Below the pieces are notes generated by a model. That model did no database searches and was not told the DNA's origin. It saw only the letters and a program-made list of their open reading frames with translations. The position numbers and the translations under genes are program-made. Below, piece by piece: positions 1 through 7,995 of a DNA stretch of 64,000 bases. Source of the DNA: Stenotrophomonas tumulicola. GTDB taxonomy: Bacteria > Pseudomonadota > Gammaproteobacteria > Xanthomonadales > Xanthomonadaceae. The DNA lies in contig NZ_JACGXS010000001.1 in assembly GCF_014117215.1 (NCBI RefSeq), positions 372,001-436,000 of the forward strand, given 5' to 3'. Each line of letters begins with the position of its first letter. The stretch's first letter is position 1.

Positions 1-1013
1 GCAGGAACCAGGAGCTGGGTGGCCAGGCGCTGTTCGACGTCCATCGCCAGGCAAGCCTGGAGACGGGGCCATGGCTGCAGCCGGGCCCACAGGTCGGGAG
101 CCTCTTTGCGGGCATCCAGCAGGGCGTCGGCGTCGCAGCTGAGGCCGAGATGGGACTGCACCAGCTCGCTGAGCGCCCGTCGTGCGGCATGCGCCGGATT
201 CAATGAGGCGCCGGCGCCATAGGGCCGGGTGTGTGGATACAGGCGATGGGAGACGGCCAGGCAGGTGGTGACGCCAGGCCCATTGGAAATGTCCAGCAGG
301 GTGATGTCCGCATCGACGAGATGGGACACGCGACGATACAGATCCGCCGTATCGGCAGGCAGGCCATCGCAGGACACCACGTGGAGGGGGGCCTGCCGGG
401 CATGGAAGAAGTGCCGGAGCAGGAACAGCGACATCGCATCGCGCTCGATGCACTCGTTCAGCGCGTGCAGCAACGCTTCGTCAACGCTTGCGCCAATGGC
501 GGTGCCGCTGTTGCTGGCGTAGCGACGCAGGCCGGTGTAATCGAAGCTGTCATCACGCAGTGGGGCGTCCACGTAGTCGGGTGCTGACAATGCCAGTGGA
601 TAGTCGAAGTCGGGGCCATCATGGAGGTTTTCATAGCGTCGACAGGCGATCGTCTCTTCCACTTGGTCGGCAAGCAGCGCGCCGGGAAGGCAGGCAATGG
701 CCTCGGGTGGCATCCGGGCAATGAGGTCATCGACCGCAAGTACGGTTGCCTGGTCGGCGGCATGACGTCTGGTCAGCAGGTGTTCCAATGCTTCATAGAG
801 TGCGCCGGTTCGAGCTGCCTGCATCTCTCCTTTCCCCCAGCCGCCGGTCACCAGTTGTCCATGGGCGTCATGCAGTTCCGTCCAGGCGGCGCAGGGTCCG
901 GTTCCCAGTGATTGGCATCGGGGCGTCAATCCCAGGGCGCCGATGTCCTGCAATGCTCTTCGTTCTGCCTCGGCCAGCGTGAACTCGCGTTCTTCGGGGA
1001 GCGTCATCTGCAT
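1..1013 (-). CDS. YcaO-domain protein, 5' part (truncated by window edge)
   Basis: An open frame of 337 codons runs from ATG at 1013 to the window edge without a stop; the 3' end lies outside. The protein carries three YcaO signatures in order: a GKG...QAARTGALYEALEHL segment at residues 61-79, the ATP/Mg segment NSGTAIGASVDEALLHALNE followed by CIERDA at residues 168-193, and a GAGASLNPAHAARRALSELVQ-like segment (G266 to Q286). YcaO enzymes use ATP to activate peptide amide backbones, forming azolines, thioamides or amidines in ribosomal peptides; some act on proteins such as ribosomal S12 with RimO. An in-frame TGA directly precedes the ATG, so the start is 1013 or the second ATG at 1007; no strong ribosome binding site is seen. 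Whether this enzyme makes a natural product or modifies a housekeeping protein cannot be decided without the downstream genes. Confidence 0.85.
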   Translation of the reverse strand, partial: MQMTLPEEREFTLAEAERRALQDIGALGLTPRCQSLGTGPCAAWTELHDAHGQLVTGGWGKGEMQAARTGALYEALEHLLTRRHAADQATVLAVDDLIARMPPEAIACLPGALLADQVEETIACRRYENLHDGPDFDYPLALSAPDYVDAPLRDDSFDYTGLRRYASNSGTAIGASVDEALLHALNECIERDAMSLFLLRHFFHARQAPLHVVSCDGLPADTADLYRRVSHLVDADITLLDISNGPGVTTCLAVSHRLYPHTRPYGAGASLNPAHAARRALSELVQSHLGLSCDADALLDARKEAPDLWARLQPWPRLQACLAMDVEQRLATQLLVP

Positions 1014-1185
1014 TCACCATGTCGTGGAAGGAATGTCAGCCCTGTCACAACGGTAGGACTGGCGCGGTGGCAGGTACGTCGGGCTTGCAGGTTGGAAGGG
1101 GTAGGGGAATGCCGTTGTGTCGACGAGTGTCGAGTGCAGTGCCAATTCCGGCGCCGATGCAGGCTCCCGGCGCTGCGGCTTCGAT

Positions 1186-1202
1186 CCCGGGGCGGGATCG
1201 CG
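1186..1202 (-). promoter_or_regulatory. Short hairpin between the peptide frame and the YcaO gene
   Basis: GATCCCG-GGG-CGGGATC forms a perfect 7-bp stem with a 3-base loop. It lies between the 30-codon peptide frame and the YcaO start in the transcript of both. There is no U-tract, so it is more likely an attenuator or RNA-stability element than a full terminator. A partial stop between a precursor gene and its modifying enzyme is common in peptide clusters, but here this is only suggested by position. Confidence 0.3.
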
Positions 1203-1227
1203 GCCGCAGTGCCGGGCTGTCTTCCGA

Positions 1228-1320
1228 TCAACCCAGCAGGGCCACTTCCTGTGCGTTGAGCTGCAGCTCATCGGCCATCGCAGCGCCGGAGATCAGGAAT
1301 GGAATACCGAAGATACCCAT
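1228..1320 (-). CDS. 30-codon peptide upstream of the YcaO gene (candidate RiPP precursor)
   Basis: A short frame with ATG at 1320 has a plausible Shine-Dalgarno (AAAGAGGG, about 5 bases before the ATG) and ends with TGA at 1228, about 215 bases before the YcaO start on the same strand. The product begins MGIFGIPFLIS, hydrophobic with Gly, Ser and Pro, and ends with a polar helix-like tail, MADELQLNAQEVALLG. Small peptide genes next to YcaO enzymes are often their substrates. A hydrophobic N-terminal core with a C-terminal follower would resemble the bottromycin arrangement, but that is inference. It has no Cys, so thiazole formation is excluded and modification would have to use the backbone or Ser. 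It could also be a chance frame; length alone gives little support. Confidence 0.4.
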   Translation of the reverse strand: MGIFGIPFLISGAAMADELQLNAQEVALLG

Positions 1321-1450
1321 GACACCCTCTTTCGTTTCTGCACCGCCAGTTGCGGCAGGACCCACGTTATCTGGCAGCGCTGATGGCGAGCATCGGTGGT
1401 TTGCCGGGGATCGTGTCAGGGGATGTCGCTGCAGCGCTATCATGCACATC

Positions 1451-1816
1451 ATGTCGAAACTGCTGCTCAACCTCCGCCACGTGGGCGACGATGAATACCA
1501 GAATGTCTGTGCCCTGTTGGATCGGCTCGGCATTGCCTGGTACCGCACCGAGCCCAGCCCATGGGGCATTTCCAATGGCGGCCTATGGGTGCGCGAGGAT
1601 GCCGACCATCCGCGGGCCAAAGAGGCGATGGCGGCCTACCAGGCCCAGCGTGGCGAGCGCATGCGCGCCCAGCGCGCGCAGGAGTTGCGTGATGGCACCG
1701 GGGAGACGTTCGCCAACCTGCTGCGGAGCCGGCCACTGTATGTGGTCGGGGTGCTGCTGGTGATGCTGGTGGTGGCGTCGCTGGTGCTGCTGCCGTTCTT
1801 CCTGCTGCGCGGGTGA
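1451..1816 (+). CDS. DUF6164-like small membrane protein
   Basis: The 121-residue product begins MSKLLLNLRHVGDDEYQNV and contains a PSPWGISNGGLWV segment that I associate with the DUF6164 family. Residues 1-55 look like a small soluble ferredoxin-like domain of the type seen in DUF2007-like proteins, residues 60-90 are a charged Ala/Arg/Glu-rich helix, and residues 95-118 (LYVVGVLLVMLVVASLVLL) are a single C-terminal membrane helix. Function is unknown. An in-frame ATG nine bases upstream (1442) is an alternative start; neither start has a clear ribosome binding site. The gene stands alone, divergent from the YcaO region. Confidence 0.75.
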   Translation: MSKLLLNLRHVGDDEYQNVCALLDRLGIAWYRTEPSPWGISNGGLWVREDADHPRAKEAMAAYQAQRGERMRAQRAQELRDGTGETFANLLRSRPLYVVGVLLVMLVVASLVLLPFFLLRG

Positions 1817-1871
1817 ACGCTGGGCCGCCCACGGGCGGGACCAGCGGCGCGCGGGCGGTTAAAATGGGCCG

Positions 1872-2639
1872 ATGATCGCCAATACCGCCGCCTATCATTT
1901 CACCCCCGTCGACGCTCCCCAGGCCCTGTGCGACCTGCTGCAGGCCCGTGCCGAAGCTGGCGCGCTGCGCGGTACGATCCTGGTGGCCGGGGAAGGTATC
2001 AACCTGTTCCTGGCCGGTAACGAGGCGGAAATCGCCGGTTTCTACACGGCGCTGCACGCCGATCCGCGCTTTGCCGCGATGCGGGTCAAGACCAGCCTCA
2101 GTGAACACCAGCCCTTTGCCCGCCTGAAAGCCAAGGTGAAGGATGAAATCATCAGTTTCCGCCTGCAGGATGGGCAGCCACTGGCCTATCCACGCGCGCC
2201 GACAGTGGATCCGGCCACGTTGCTGCGCTGGTTGCGGCAGGGACACGACGATGCCGGCAAGCCGGTGGTGATGCTTGATACCCGTAACCTGCAGGAAGTG
2301 GAATACGGCACGTTCAAGGACGCGCTGGTGCTGCCGATCCACAAGTTCACCGACCTGCCGGAGGCATTGGCAGCACATCGGGAGGCATTGAAGGACAGCA
2401 CCGTGGTCAGTTTCTGCACCGGCGGAATTCGCTGCGAGAAGGCTGCGTTGTGGATGTACAACGATGGCATGGACAACGTGCTGCAGCTCGATGGCGGCAT
2501 CCTGGGCTACTTCGAAGCCGTGGGCGGAGAAGGCTACGAGGGCCGTTGCTTCGTGTTCGATGAGCGGGTGGCGCTGGATGCCCAGCTGCAGCCGCTGGTG
2601 GACCAGCCGCTTCCCGAACCGCGCCCCAGCGCTTTCTGA
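1872..2639 (+). CDS. trhO: tRNA uridine(34) hydroxylase TrhO (rhodanese-like, YceA family)
   Basis: TrhO performs oxygen-dependent hydroxylation of U34 in tRNAs, the first step towards (m)cmo5U. The 255-residue protein has the family's N-terminal ferredoxin-like domain (ILVAGEGINLFLAG, residues 37-49) and a rhodanese domain with VMLDTRN at 133-139 and the active-site loop CTGGIRC with Cys182 and Cys188. Length matches the compact YceA type. A TTAAAAT motif about 8 bases before the ATG could be a -10 box, which would make the mRNA almost leaderless; no Shine-Dalgarno is evident. It is followed by a single SMAG-like repeat. Confidence 0.9.
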   Translation: MIANTAAYHFTPVDAPQALCDLLQARAEAGALRGTILVAGEGINLFLAGNEAEIAGFYTALHADPRFAAMRVKTSLSEHQPFARLKAKVKDEIISFRLQDGQPLAYPRAPTVDPATLLRWLRQGHDDAGKPVVMLDTRNLQEVEYGTFKDALVLPIHKFTDLPEALAAHREALKDSTVVSFCTGGIRCEKAALWMYNDGMDNVLQLDGGILGYFEAVGGEGYEGRCFVFDERVALDAQLQPLVDQPLPEPRPSAF

Positions 2640-2649
2640 GCGGTTGCGG

Positions 2650-2670
2650 GTAGCGCCGGGCCATGCCGGA
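2650..2670 (+). repeat. SMAG-like GTAG repeat, single and degenerate
   Basis: GTAGCGCCGGGCCATGCCGGA lies 11 bases after the trhO stop. It has the GTAG head and the GCCGG/CCGGA stem of the other SMAG-type REP elements in this window, but it is shorter and unpaired. Confidence 0.6.
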
Positions 2671-2759
2671 CGGCCCCAGGGCCATCCCGCAGGAATCAGT
2701 ATTCCGCCACCGTCACTGGCCGTGGCGCCGTCCCGACCCCATCCAGTGGGGATCTCCTG

Positions 2760-3776
2760 ATGAAATGGAATGCACGCCCGATGATTCCTTTGTCGATCCT
2801 CGACCTGGCCCCAGTGTGCGAGGGCAGTGATACCACCGCTGCCTTCGCCAACATGCTGCAGCTGGCCCAGCATGCCGATGTGTTGGGTTACCGCCGTTAC
2901 TGGCTGGCCGAGCACCACAACATGCCGGGTATCGCCAGCGCGGCCACCGCCGTGCTGATCGGCCATGTGGCCGGTGGTACCAAGCGCATCCGGGTCGGTG
3001 CCGGTGGCATCATGCTGCCCAACCATGCGCCATTGCAGGCTGCCGAGCAGTTCGGCACGCTGGCTTCGCTGTACCCGGACCGCATCGACCTCGGCCTGGG
3101 CCGTGCGCCGGGCACTGACCAGCCGACCGCGCGTGCGCTGCGCCGCTACTTCGACGGTGCCGACCAGTTCCCGCAGGACGTGCGCGAACTGCTGCATTAT
3201 TTCGAGCCCGCACAGCCGGGGCAGGCCGTACAGGCCGTGCCAGGTGCCGGCCTGCGGGTGCCCGTGTGGATCCTCGGTTCCAGCCTGTTCGGCGCGCGCC
3301 TGGCCGCCGCGCTCGGCCTGCCGTACGCGTTCGCTTCACATTTCGCTCCCGATTCGATGGACGAGGCGCTTGCCGTGTACCGCCGCGAGTTCCGCCCCTC
3401 GGCCACCTTGGAGCAGCCGCACGCGATGCTCGCGCTCAACGTGGTGGCCAGCGGCAGCGAAGCGGAATCGCGGCGGCTGTTCACCAGCCAGCAGCAGAGC
3501 TTCGTCAACCTGCGGCGTGGCCGCCCGGGCAAGATTCCGCCGCCGCTGGCGGATATCGATGGATTCTGGGAGCCGCATGAGAAGTTCGGCGTGGAGCGCG
3601 CGCTGGCGTGCACCGTGCTGGGCGATGGTCCGCAGGTGGCAGAGGGCATCGCTGCATTTGTGGCACGGCACCAGCCCGATGAGCTGATGCTCACCGCCAA
3701 CATCTTCGACCATCAGGCGCGCCTGCGTTCGTTCGAACTGACCATGCAGGCCTGGCACGCGCATCACGCGGGATGA
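2760..3776 (+). CDS. yhbW: LLM-class flavin monooxygenase, YhbW-like
   Basis: A luciferase-like monooxygenase of the single-domain YhbW group, predicted to use reduced FMN on an unknown substrate. Motifs match E. coli YhbW through the whole length: [12 protein letters not shown] near the start, [20 protein letters not shown] at about 46-65, a [16 protein letters not shown] segment, [27 protein letters not shown], and [13 protein letters not shown] near the end. The length of 338 residues is typical. The start is either 2760 or the in-frame ATG at 2781, which begins MIPLSILDL and aligns better with relatives; neither has a convincing ribosome binding site. Confidence 0.88.
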   Translation: MKWNARPMIPLSILDLAPVCEGSDTTAAFANMLQLAQHADVLGYRRYWLAEHHNMPGIASAATAVLIGHVAGGTKRIRVGAGGIMLPNHAPLQAAEQFGTLASLYPDRIDLGLGRAPGTDQPTARALRRYFDGADQFPQDVRELLHYFEPAQPGQAVQAVPGAGLRVPVWILGSSLFGARLAAALGLPYAFASHFAPDSMDEALAVYRREFRPSATLEQPHAMLALNVVASGSEAESRRLFTSQQQSFVNLRRGRPGKIPPPLADIDGFWEPHEKFGVERALACTVLGDGPQVAEGIAAFVARHQPDELMLTANIFDHQARLRSFELTMQAWHAHHAG

Positions 3777-3779
3777 TCG

Positions 3780-3853
3780 GCATCCGCCGGGCCTGGCCCG
3801 GCATTGCCTGGAAGGTGCTGGAGGGGTGGCGCGGGGCCATGCCCGGCGGATGC
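3780..3853. repeat. Inverted repeat between convergent yhbW and exoD
   Basis: GCATCCGCCGGGC at 3780-3792 is the exact reverse complement of GCCCGGCGGATGC at 3841-3853. The arms contain the GCCGGGC core of SMAG elements and start 4 bases after the yhbW stop, 12 bases from the exoD stop. A folded RNA from either strand could end or protect both convergent transcripts. There is no clear U-tract. Confidence 0.6.
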
Positions 3854-3865
3854 GGCGCTGGCCCT

Positions 3866-4525
3866 TCAGAACCAGCGCTGGAACAGCTCCATCGCATATC
3901 CCAGCAACTGCCCTGAGCTGAAGCCGAAGAATATGATGGCGGCCAGCGCAGCGATCCAGTTGACCAGCATCAGCACGCCGTCGCGCTCCAGCAAGGCCAG
4001 CGCGAACAACAGCAGCTGGAAGCCGAACAGGTAATTTGTGAAGGGAATCGGCAGCGACAGCAGGATGCCCAGCAGCACCAGCAGCAGCCCGCTGAAGGCG
4101 TGTGCCGGTACCGGTGCCAACAGTTGGGGAAGGCGCGGCTTGAGCAGGCGATCAAGCCGACGCAACGCACCGTCGATCCTGTCCAGGAACGTGTGCATCG
4201 TGCCGCGGCGTGGCCCGCGACGGGCGATGAAGCCGGGCACCCACGGCTTGCGCAGGCCACACAGCATCTGCAGGCCGATCAGGATCACCAGCGGGCCACT
4301 GACTGCGCCACCCACCCCGGGGATGGGAATGAAGGCGGGCAGGATGGCCACGAACAGGAACACGCCGAATGCGCTCTGCTGCAGGTCCTGCAGCATCTGC
4401 CCCAGCTTCATGTGCTGGGCAGGGTCACCGAACTCGAACATCGCCAGCAACGTGCGGATGCCCTCGTTGCGGTAGACCGGTGGTTCGTGCTCCGGCGACG
4501 GGCCGGGCTCAGGCGGTGAGTTCAT
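3866..4525 (-). CDS. Exopolysaccharide synthesis protein, ExoD family
   Basis: ExoD-family membrane proteins were first described in rhizobial exopolysaccharide production; the biochemical role is unclear. The protein (219 residues from the ATG at 4525) has a Pro/Glu-rich cytosolic N-terminus and about four hydrophobic segments, including GVFLFVAILPAFIPIPGVGG with the family's PIPG turn, and LLLVLLGILLSLPIPFTNYL. The start at 4525 overlaps the preceding CorC-like gene by 17 bases; an alternative ATG lies at 4537. The overlap suggests translational coupling to that gene. Confidence 0.78.
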   Translation of the reverse strand: MNSPPEPGPSPEHEPPVYRNEGIRTLLAMFEFGDPAQHMKLGQMLQDLQQSAFGVFLFVAILPAFIPIPGVGGAVSGPLVILIGLQMLCGLRKPWVPGFIARRGPRRGTMHTFLDRIDGALRRLDRLLKPRLPQLLAPVPAHAFSGLLLVLLGILLSLPIPFTNYLFGFQLLLFALALLERDGVLMLVNWIAALAAIIFFGFSSGQLLGYAMELFQRWF

Positions 4526-5819
4526 CGACCTGCTCATCGGACAACGTGCGCAGCAGCAGCTTGTCCACGCGGGCACCATCCAGGTCGATCACCTCGATGC
4601 GCCAGCCGGCCCAGTCGAAGTATTCGCCGGCGTGCGGGATGCGGCCGAAGAAATGGATGCACATGCCGGCCAGCGTGTAGTAATCGCCTTCCTCGGCATC
4701 GGGCAGGTCGTTGGTGCCCAGCAGTTCGCGCAGGTCGTCCACCGGCAGTGAACCATCGACCAGCAGTGAACCGTCTTCGCGGGTCACCACCAGGGCGTCT
4801 TCGTCGGCATTCTCGACCGCCTGCAGGCGACCCACCACCGCGCCCATCAGGTCGCTGATGGTCACCAGGCCCTGGATCTCGCCGTACTCATCGACCACCA
4901 GTGCCATCGACTGCTGTTCCTCGCGGAAGATCTCCAGCAGTTTCATCGCATGGGTGCTCTCGGACACGTACAGCACTTCGCGCAGGTTCTGGAACAGCGC
5001 ATGGTCGCCACGCGCCATCCGGGTCGCCAACGACTTCACTTCGAGGATGCCGACCACTTCGGAATCATTGTCCCGGTACACCGGGTACCGCGAGAACTCG
5101 TTCTCGCTCATGATTTCCAGGTTCTTTTCCAGGACGCCCTGCGTGTCCAGCCATGCGATCCGGTTGCGCGGGGTCATCAGGCTGTCGGCGGTACGGTCGC
5201 CCAGGCGCATGACCCGGTTCATCATGTCGCGCTCGTGCGCATCGATGACGCCGGCCTCGTGGCTTTCGGCCACCAGCATGCGGATCTCTTCTTCGCTGAC
5301 ACTGGCGGCCTCGTCCTTGCCAAGCCCAAGCACGCGCAGCACCAGCCGGGTGGTGTGCGAGAGCAGCCAGACGCCGGGCGCGGCGATCCTGGCCAGCCAG
5401 CCCATCGGCAGGGCGACCAGCCCGGCGATGTCTTCCGAACGGGTGATCGCTACACGCTTGGGCACCAGCTCGCCGAAGATTAGCGTCAGGAAGGTGATCA
5501 GCGCCACTGCGAGGGTCTTGCCGACGCCGCTGGCGTAGGCGAAGGCCGGCGCCAGCTCGTGGATCCAGGCGGCGATGGCCTCGCCGATCGCTTCACCGCC
5601 GAACAGGCCGGTCAGCACGCCGATCAGGGTGATGCCGATCTGCACGGTGGACAGGAAGTTCTCGGGCTTTTCGGACAGCTCCAGGGCACGGGCGGCACGC
5701 TTGGAGGAGTTGGCCATCTGCTTTAGCCGGCTCTTGCGCGACGTCATGACCGACATTTCGGACATGGCAAAGAAGCCGTTCAACAGGATGAGGGCAATGA
5801 CGATGATGAATTCAAACAC
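4509..5819 (-). CDS. CorC/HlyC-type CNNM transporter-like protein with CBS domains
   Basis: This protein has a DUF21/CNNM membrane domain (about residues 1-190, with LNGFFAMSEMSVM at the start and FGELVPKRVAI, the usual ExPK motif, near 140), a CBS pair (about 205-340, including DSLMTPRN and MALVVDEYGEIQGLVTISDL) and a C-terminal CorC_HlyC domain. Relatives take part in Mg2+ or Co2+ efflux; the substrate here is not provable. Translation most likely starts at GTG 5819 (VFEFIIVIALILLNG), giving 436 residues with the first membrane helix at the very N-terminus; upstream in-frame sequence looks non-coding. It shares an operon with exoD. Confidence 0.88.
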   Translation of the reverse strand: MFEFIIVIALILLNGFFAMSEMSVMTSRKSRLKQMANSSKRAARALELSEKPENFLSTVQIGITLIGVLTGLFGGEAIGEAIAAWIHELAPAFAYASGVGKTLAVALITFLTLIFGELVPKRVAITRSEDIAGLVALPMGWLARIAAPGVWLLSHTTRLVLRVLGLGKDEAASVSEEEIRMLVAESHEAGVIDAHERDMMNRVMRLGDRTADSLMTPRNRIAWLDTQGVLEKNLEIMSENEFSRYPVYRDNDSEVVGILEVKSLATRMARGDHALFQNLREVLYVSESTHAMKLLEIFREEQQSMALVVDEYGEIQGLVTISDLMGAVVGRLQAVENADEDALVVTREDGSLLVDGSLPVDDLRELLGTNDLPDAEEGDYYTLAGMCIHFFGRIPHAGEYFDWAGWRIEVIDLDGARVDKLLLRTLSDEQVDELTA

Positions 5820-6037
5820 GGGCGGCGTCCCCGGTTGGTGGCAGGGAGGGCGGGTGCTTGCGATGGCGGCTGGCGCTGGGGACCGGGGTCGGGCGCGGCG
5901 GCGGAGGGTAAGGGTCGTCGTCCATAGGGTGCGCCCGGAGGCGCGCTGGCATCTTAGCAAAGGAGGGGAGGCATGCCGCAAGTGCCTGTTCAGGTTCTGG
6001 TGGGGAATCGGGCGGAAATGTCGGGGAGTACCCGCAA

Positions 6038-6055
6038 TGGTCATCTAACCGTCAT
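6038..6055 (+). promoter_or_regulatory. Candidate Pho box upstream of the DUF47-pit operon
   Basis: Two 7-base direct repeats, TGGTCAT and CCGTCAT, are separated by CTAA and followed by AATT. This is the spacing of the PhoB box (two CTGTCAT-like repeats, four bases between). It lies 46 bases before the DUF47 gene of a phosphate transporter operon, which makes phosphate control by PhoBR plausible. Confidence 0.5.
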
Positions 6056-6101
6056 AATTCCGCCTGGTGCCGTCCTTCCCGCGACGGCGAACAGGTTTCT
6101 C

Positions 6102-6728
6102 ATGTTCTCTCTGCAGACCATTTTCGGTTCCGGCAAACAGTTCTACACCCTGCTCGATGAGGCTGCCGTCGCGGCCAATGACAGCGCCCGGGCGCTGCAC
6201 GCGATGATGCGCGAATCCGACCGCCAGCCTGCGCTGGATGCTTTCAAGCTGGCCCGCCTGCGTGAACGCGCCGCGTCGGACAAGATCAGCCAGGCGCTTG
6301 TCGACAGTTTCATGACCCCGATCGAGCGTGAAGACATCGAGGCGCTGGGCTCGGCGCTGTACAAGATCCCCAAGCAGATCGAGAAGTTCGCCGACCGCTA
6401 TTCGCTGGCGGTGGCCCACCTGGAGCACATCGACTTCGCCCCGCGTGCTGCGATGCTGGAGCAGGCCGCCGGGGTGGTGGTGGAGATGGTAGCCGACCTG
6501 CGCCACATGAACCTGGACCGGATGACCGCGCTGAACGAAAAGCTGCGTTCGCTGGAAAACGAGGCCGACCGCCTGATGTTGGAACTGTACCGCGACATCT
6601 ATTCCGGTCGGCTGGACCACGTGCAGATGTTCCTGTTGAAGGAATTCTTCGAGATCCTGGAAAAGGCCATCGACCGTTGCCGCGAGGCTGGCGTGGTGGC
6701 CTACCAGATCGTGTTGAAGAACAGCTGA
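6102..6728 (+). CDS. DUF47/PhoU-like protein paired with Pit transporter
   Basis: A 208-residue all-helical protein of the DUF47 (PhoU-like) family, starting MFSLQTIFGSGKQFY. Such proteins are found almost always beside Pit phosphate transporters and are thought to regulate them; polyphosphate and metal binding have been reported in the family. Charged segments IDFAPRAAM and LENEADRLMLELYRDIYSG contain the conserved E-x-x-x-D pattern of PhoU-type metal sites. The pit gene follows after 12 bases, so the two are one operon. Confidence 0.85.
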   Translation: MFSLQTIFGSGKQFYTLLDEAAVAANDSARALHAMMRESDRQPALDAFKLARLRERAASDKISQALVDSFMTPIEREDIEALGSALYKIPKQIEKFADRYSLAVAHLEHIDFAPRAAMLEQAAGVVVEMVADLRHMNLDRMTALNEKLRSLENEADRLMLELYRDIYSGRLDHVQMFLLKEFFEILEKAIDRCREAGVVAYQIVLKNS

Positions 6729-6740
6729 CGGGCCGCACTG

Positions 6741-7862
6741 ATGCTGACCCTTGTCCTGGTGGTGATCTTCGCCGCGCTTGTCTTCGAGTTCATCAACGGT
6801 TTCCACGACACCGCCAATTCCATCGCCACCGTGGTCGCGACCAAGGTGCTTTCGCCCGGCTGGGCAGTGATGCTGGCCGCCTTCATGAACCTCATCGGCG
6901 CGCTGACCGGCACTGCCGTCGCGCTGACCATCGCCTCCGGCCTGCTCAACACCAACGTGGTCGAGGTGACGCCGCAGGTGATCCTGTGCGCGTTGTTGGG
7001 CGGCATCATCTGGAACCTGATCACCTGGTGGAAGGGCCTGCCGTCCTCTTCCTCGCACGCGCTGATCGGCGGGCTGTGCGGCGCCGGCCTGGCGGCTGCG
7101 CACAACAACTGGGATGCCCTGATCTGGTCCGAGCGCCTGGGCAGCTGGGCGCAGAACAAGGGCCTGCTGTGGAAGGTGTTCGTGCCGATGATCACCTCGC
7201 CGGTGGCCGGTTTCGTGCTCGGCATCGTGGTGATGTTGCTGTTGTGGGCCCTGATCGCCGGCCTGGCGAAGATCGGCGGCGTGATCGGCCGGTTGGCCCG
7301 GCCCCGCTTCGTCAACGCGTTCTTCGGCAAGGCGCAGATCGTGTCGGCGGCCTACATGGGTTTCGCGCACGGGCATAACGACGCGCAGAAGACCATGGGC
7401 ATCATTGCCATGACCCTGATCGGTGCCGAGGCGACCGGTGCGCTGGACAACCTGCCATCCTTCCTGTCCTTCATGCATCCGGACGCGAGTGCCGGTGATG
7501 GCATTGCGATGTGGATCGTATTGACCTGCGCGGTGGTGATGGCCGCAGGTACCGCTTCGGGTGGCTGGAAGATCATCAAGACGCTGGGCCACAAGATGGT
7601 CAAGCTGCACCCGATCCATGGTTTTGCGGCCGAAACCAGCTCGGCGACGGTGCTGACGGTGGCTGCGCACTTCGGCATGCCGGTGTCGACCACCCACAGC
7701 ATCTCCACCGCGATCATGGGCGTGGGCTTCGCCAAGAACCCGCGCTCACTGCGGCTGGGCGTGATCGAGCGCATCGTGTGGGCGTGGATCCTGACCATCC
7801 CGGCAGCCGGCGGCTGCGCCTACCTGATCCTCAAGTTGTTCGAGATGGCGGGCTGGGCGTAA
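6741..7862 (+). CDS. pit: Low-affinity inorganic phosphate transporter Pit
   Basis: A polytopic inner-membrane protein of the PiT family that imports metal-phosphate with protons. It shows the two inverted signature motifs: GFHDTANSIATVV at residues 20-32 in the first half, and GFAHGHNDAQKTMGI in the second half, with PVSTTHSISTAIMGVG near the C-terminus. The 373-residue length fits the compact bacterial Pit without the long central loop. It is co-transcribed with the DUF47 gene upstream and followed by a SMAG dimer. Confidence 0.92.
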   Translation: MLTLVLVVIFAALVFEFINGFHDTANSIATVVATKVLSPGWAVMLAAFMNLIGALTGTAVALTIASGLLNTNVVEVTPQVILCALLGGIIWNLITWWKGLPSSSSHALIGGLCGAGLAAAHNNWDALIWSERLGSWAQNKGLLWKVFVPMITSPVAGFVLGIVVMLLLWALIAGLAKIGGVIGRLARPRFVNAFFGKAQIVSAAYMGFAHGHNDAQKTMGIIAMTLIGAEATGALDNLPSFLSFMHPDASAGDGIAMWIVLTCAVVMAAGTASGGWKIIKTLGHKMVKLHPIHGFAAETSSATVLTVAAHFGMPVSTTHSISTAIMGVGFAKNPRSLRLGVIERIVWAWILTIPAAGGCAYLILKLFEMAGWA

Positions 7863-7889
7863 CGCCTGGTCTCCAGCGCGGTGGCATAG

Positions 7890-7959
7890 GTAGCGCCGGG
7901 CCATGCCCGGCGGATGATTCCGCTGCCGCTGCGCTCGCCGGGCATGGCCCGGCGCTACC
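7890..7959. repeat. SMAG-type REP dimer downstream of pit
   Basis: A GTAGCGCCGGGCCATG... element at 7890-7912 faces its reverse complement at 7936-7958, with 23 bases between. Each monomer folds alone (GCCGGGC/GCCCGGC around CAT), and the pair can form one long stem. It lies between the convergent pit and S10 peptidase genes. Confidence 0.85.
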
Positions 7960-7995
7960 GCGGCGTGTTGGTTGGCCCGGCGCTGACGGCGCCTG

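Noticed and set aside
19..911. Several short plus-strand frames at the left edge
   Set aside because: They are shadows of the YcaO gene on the minus strand, which is open through this whole region.
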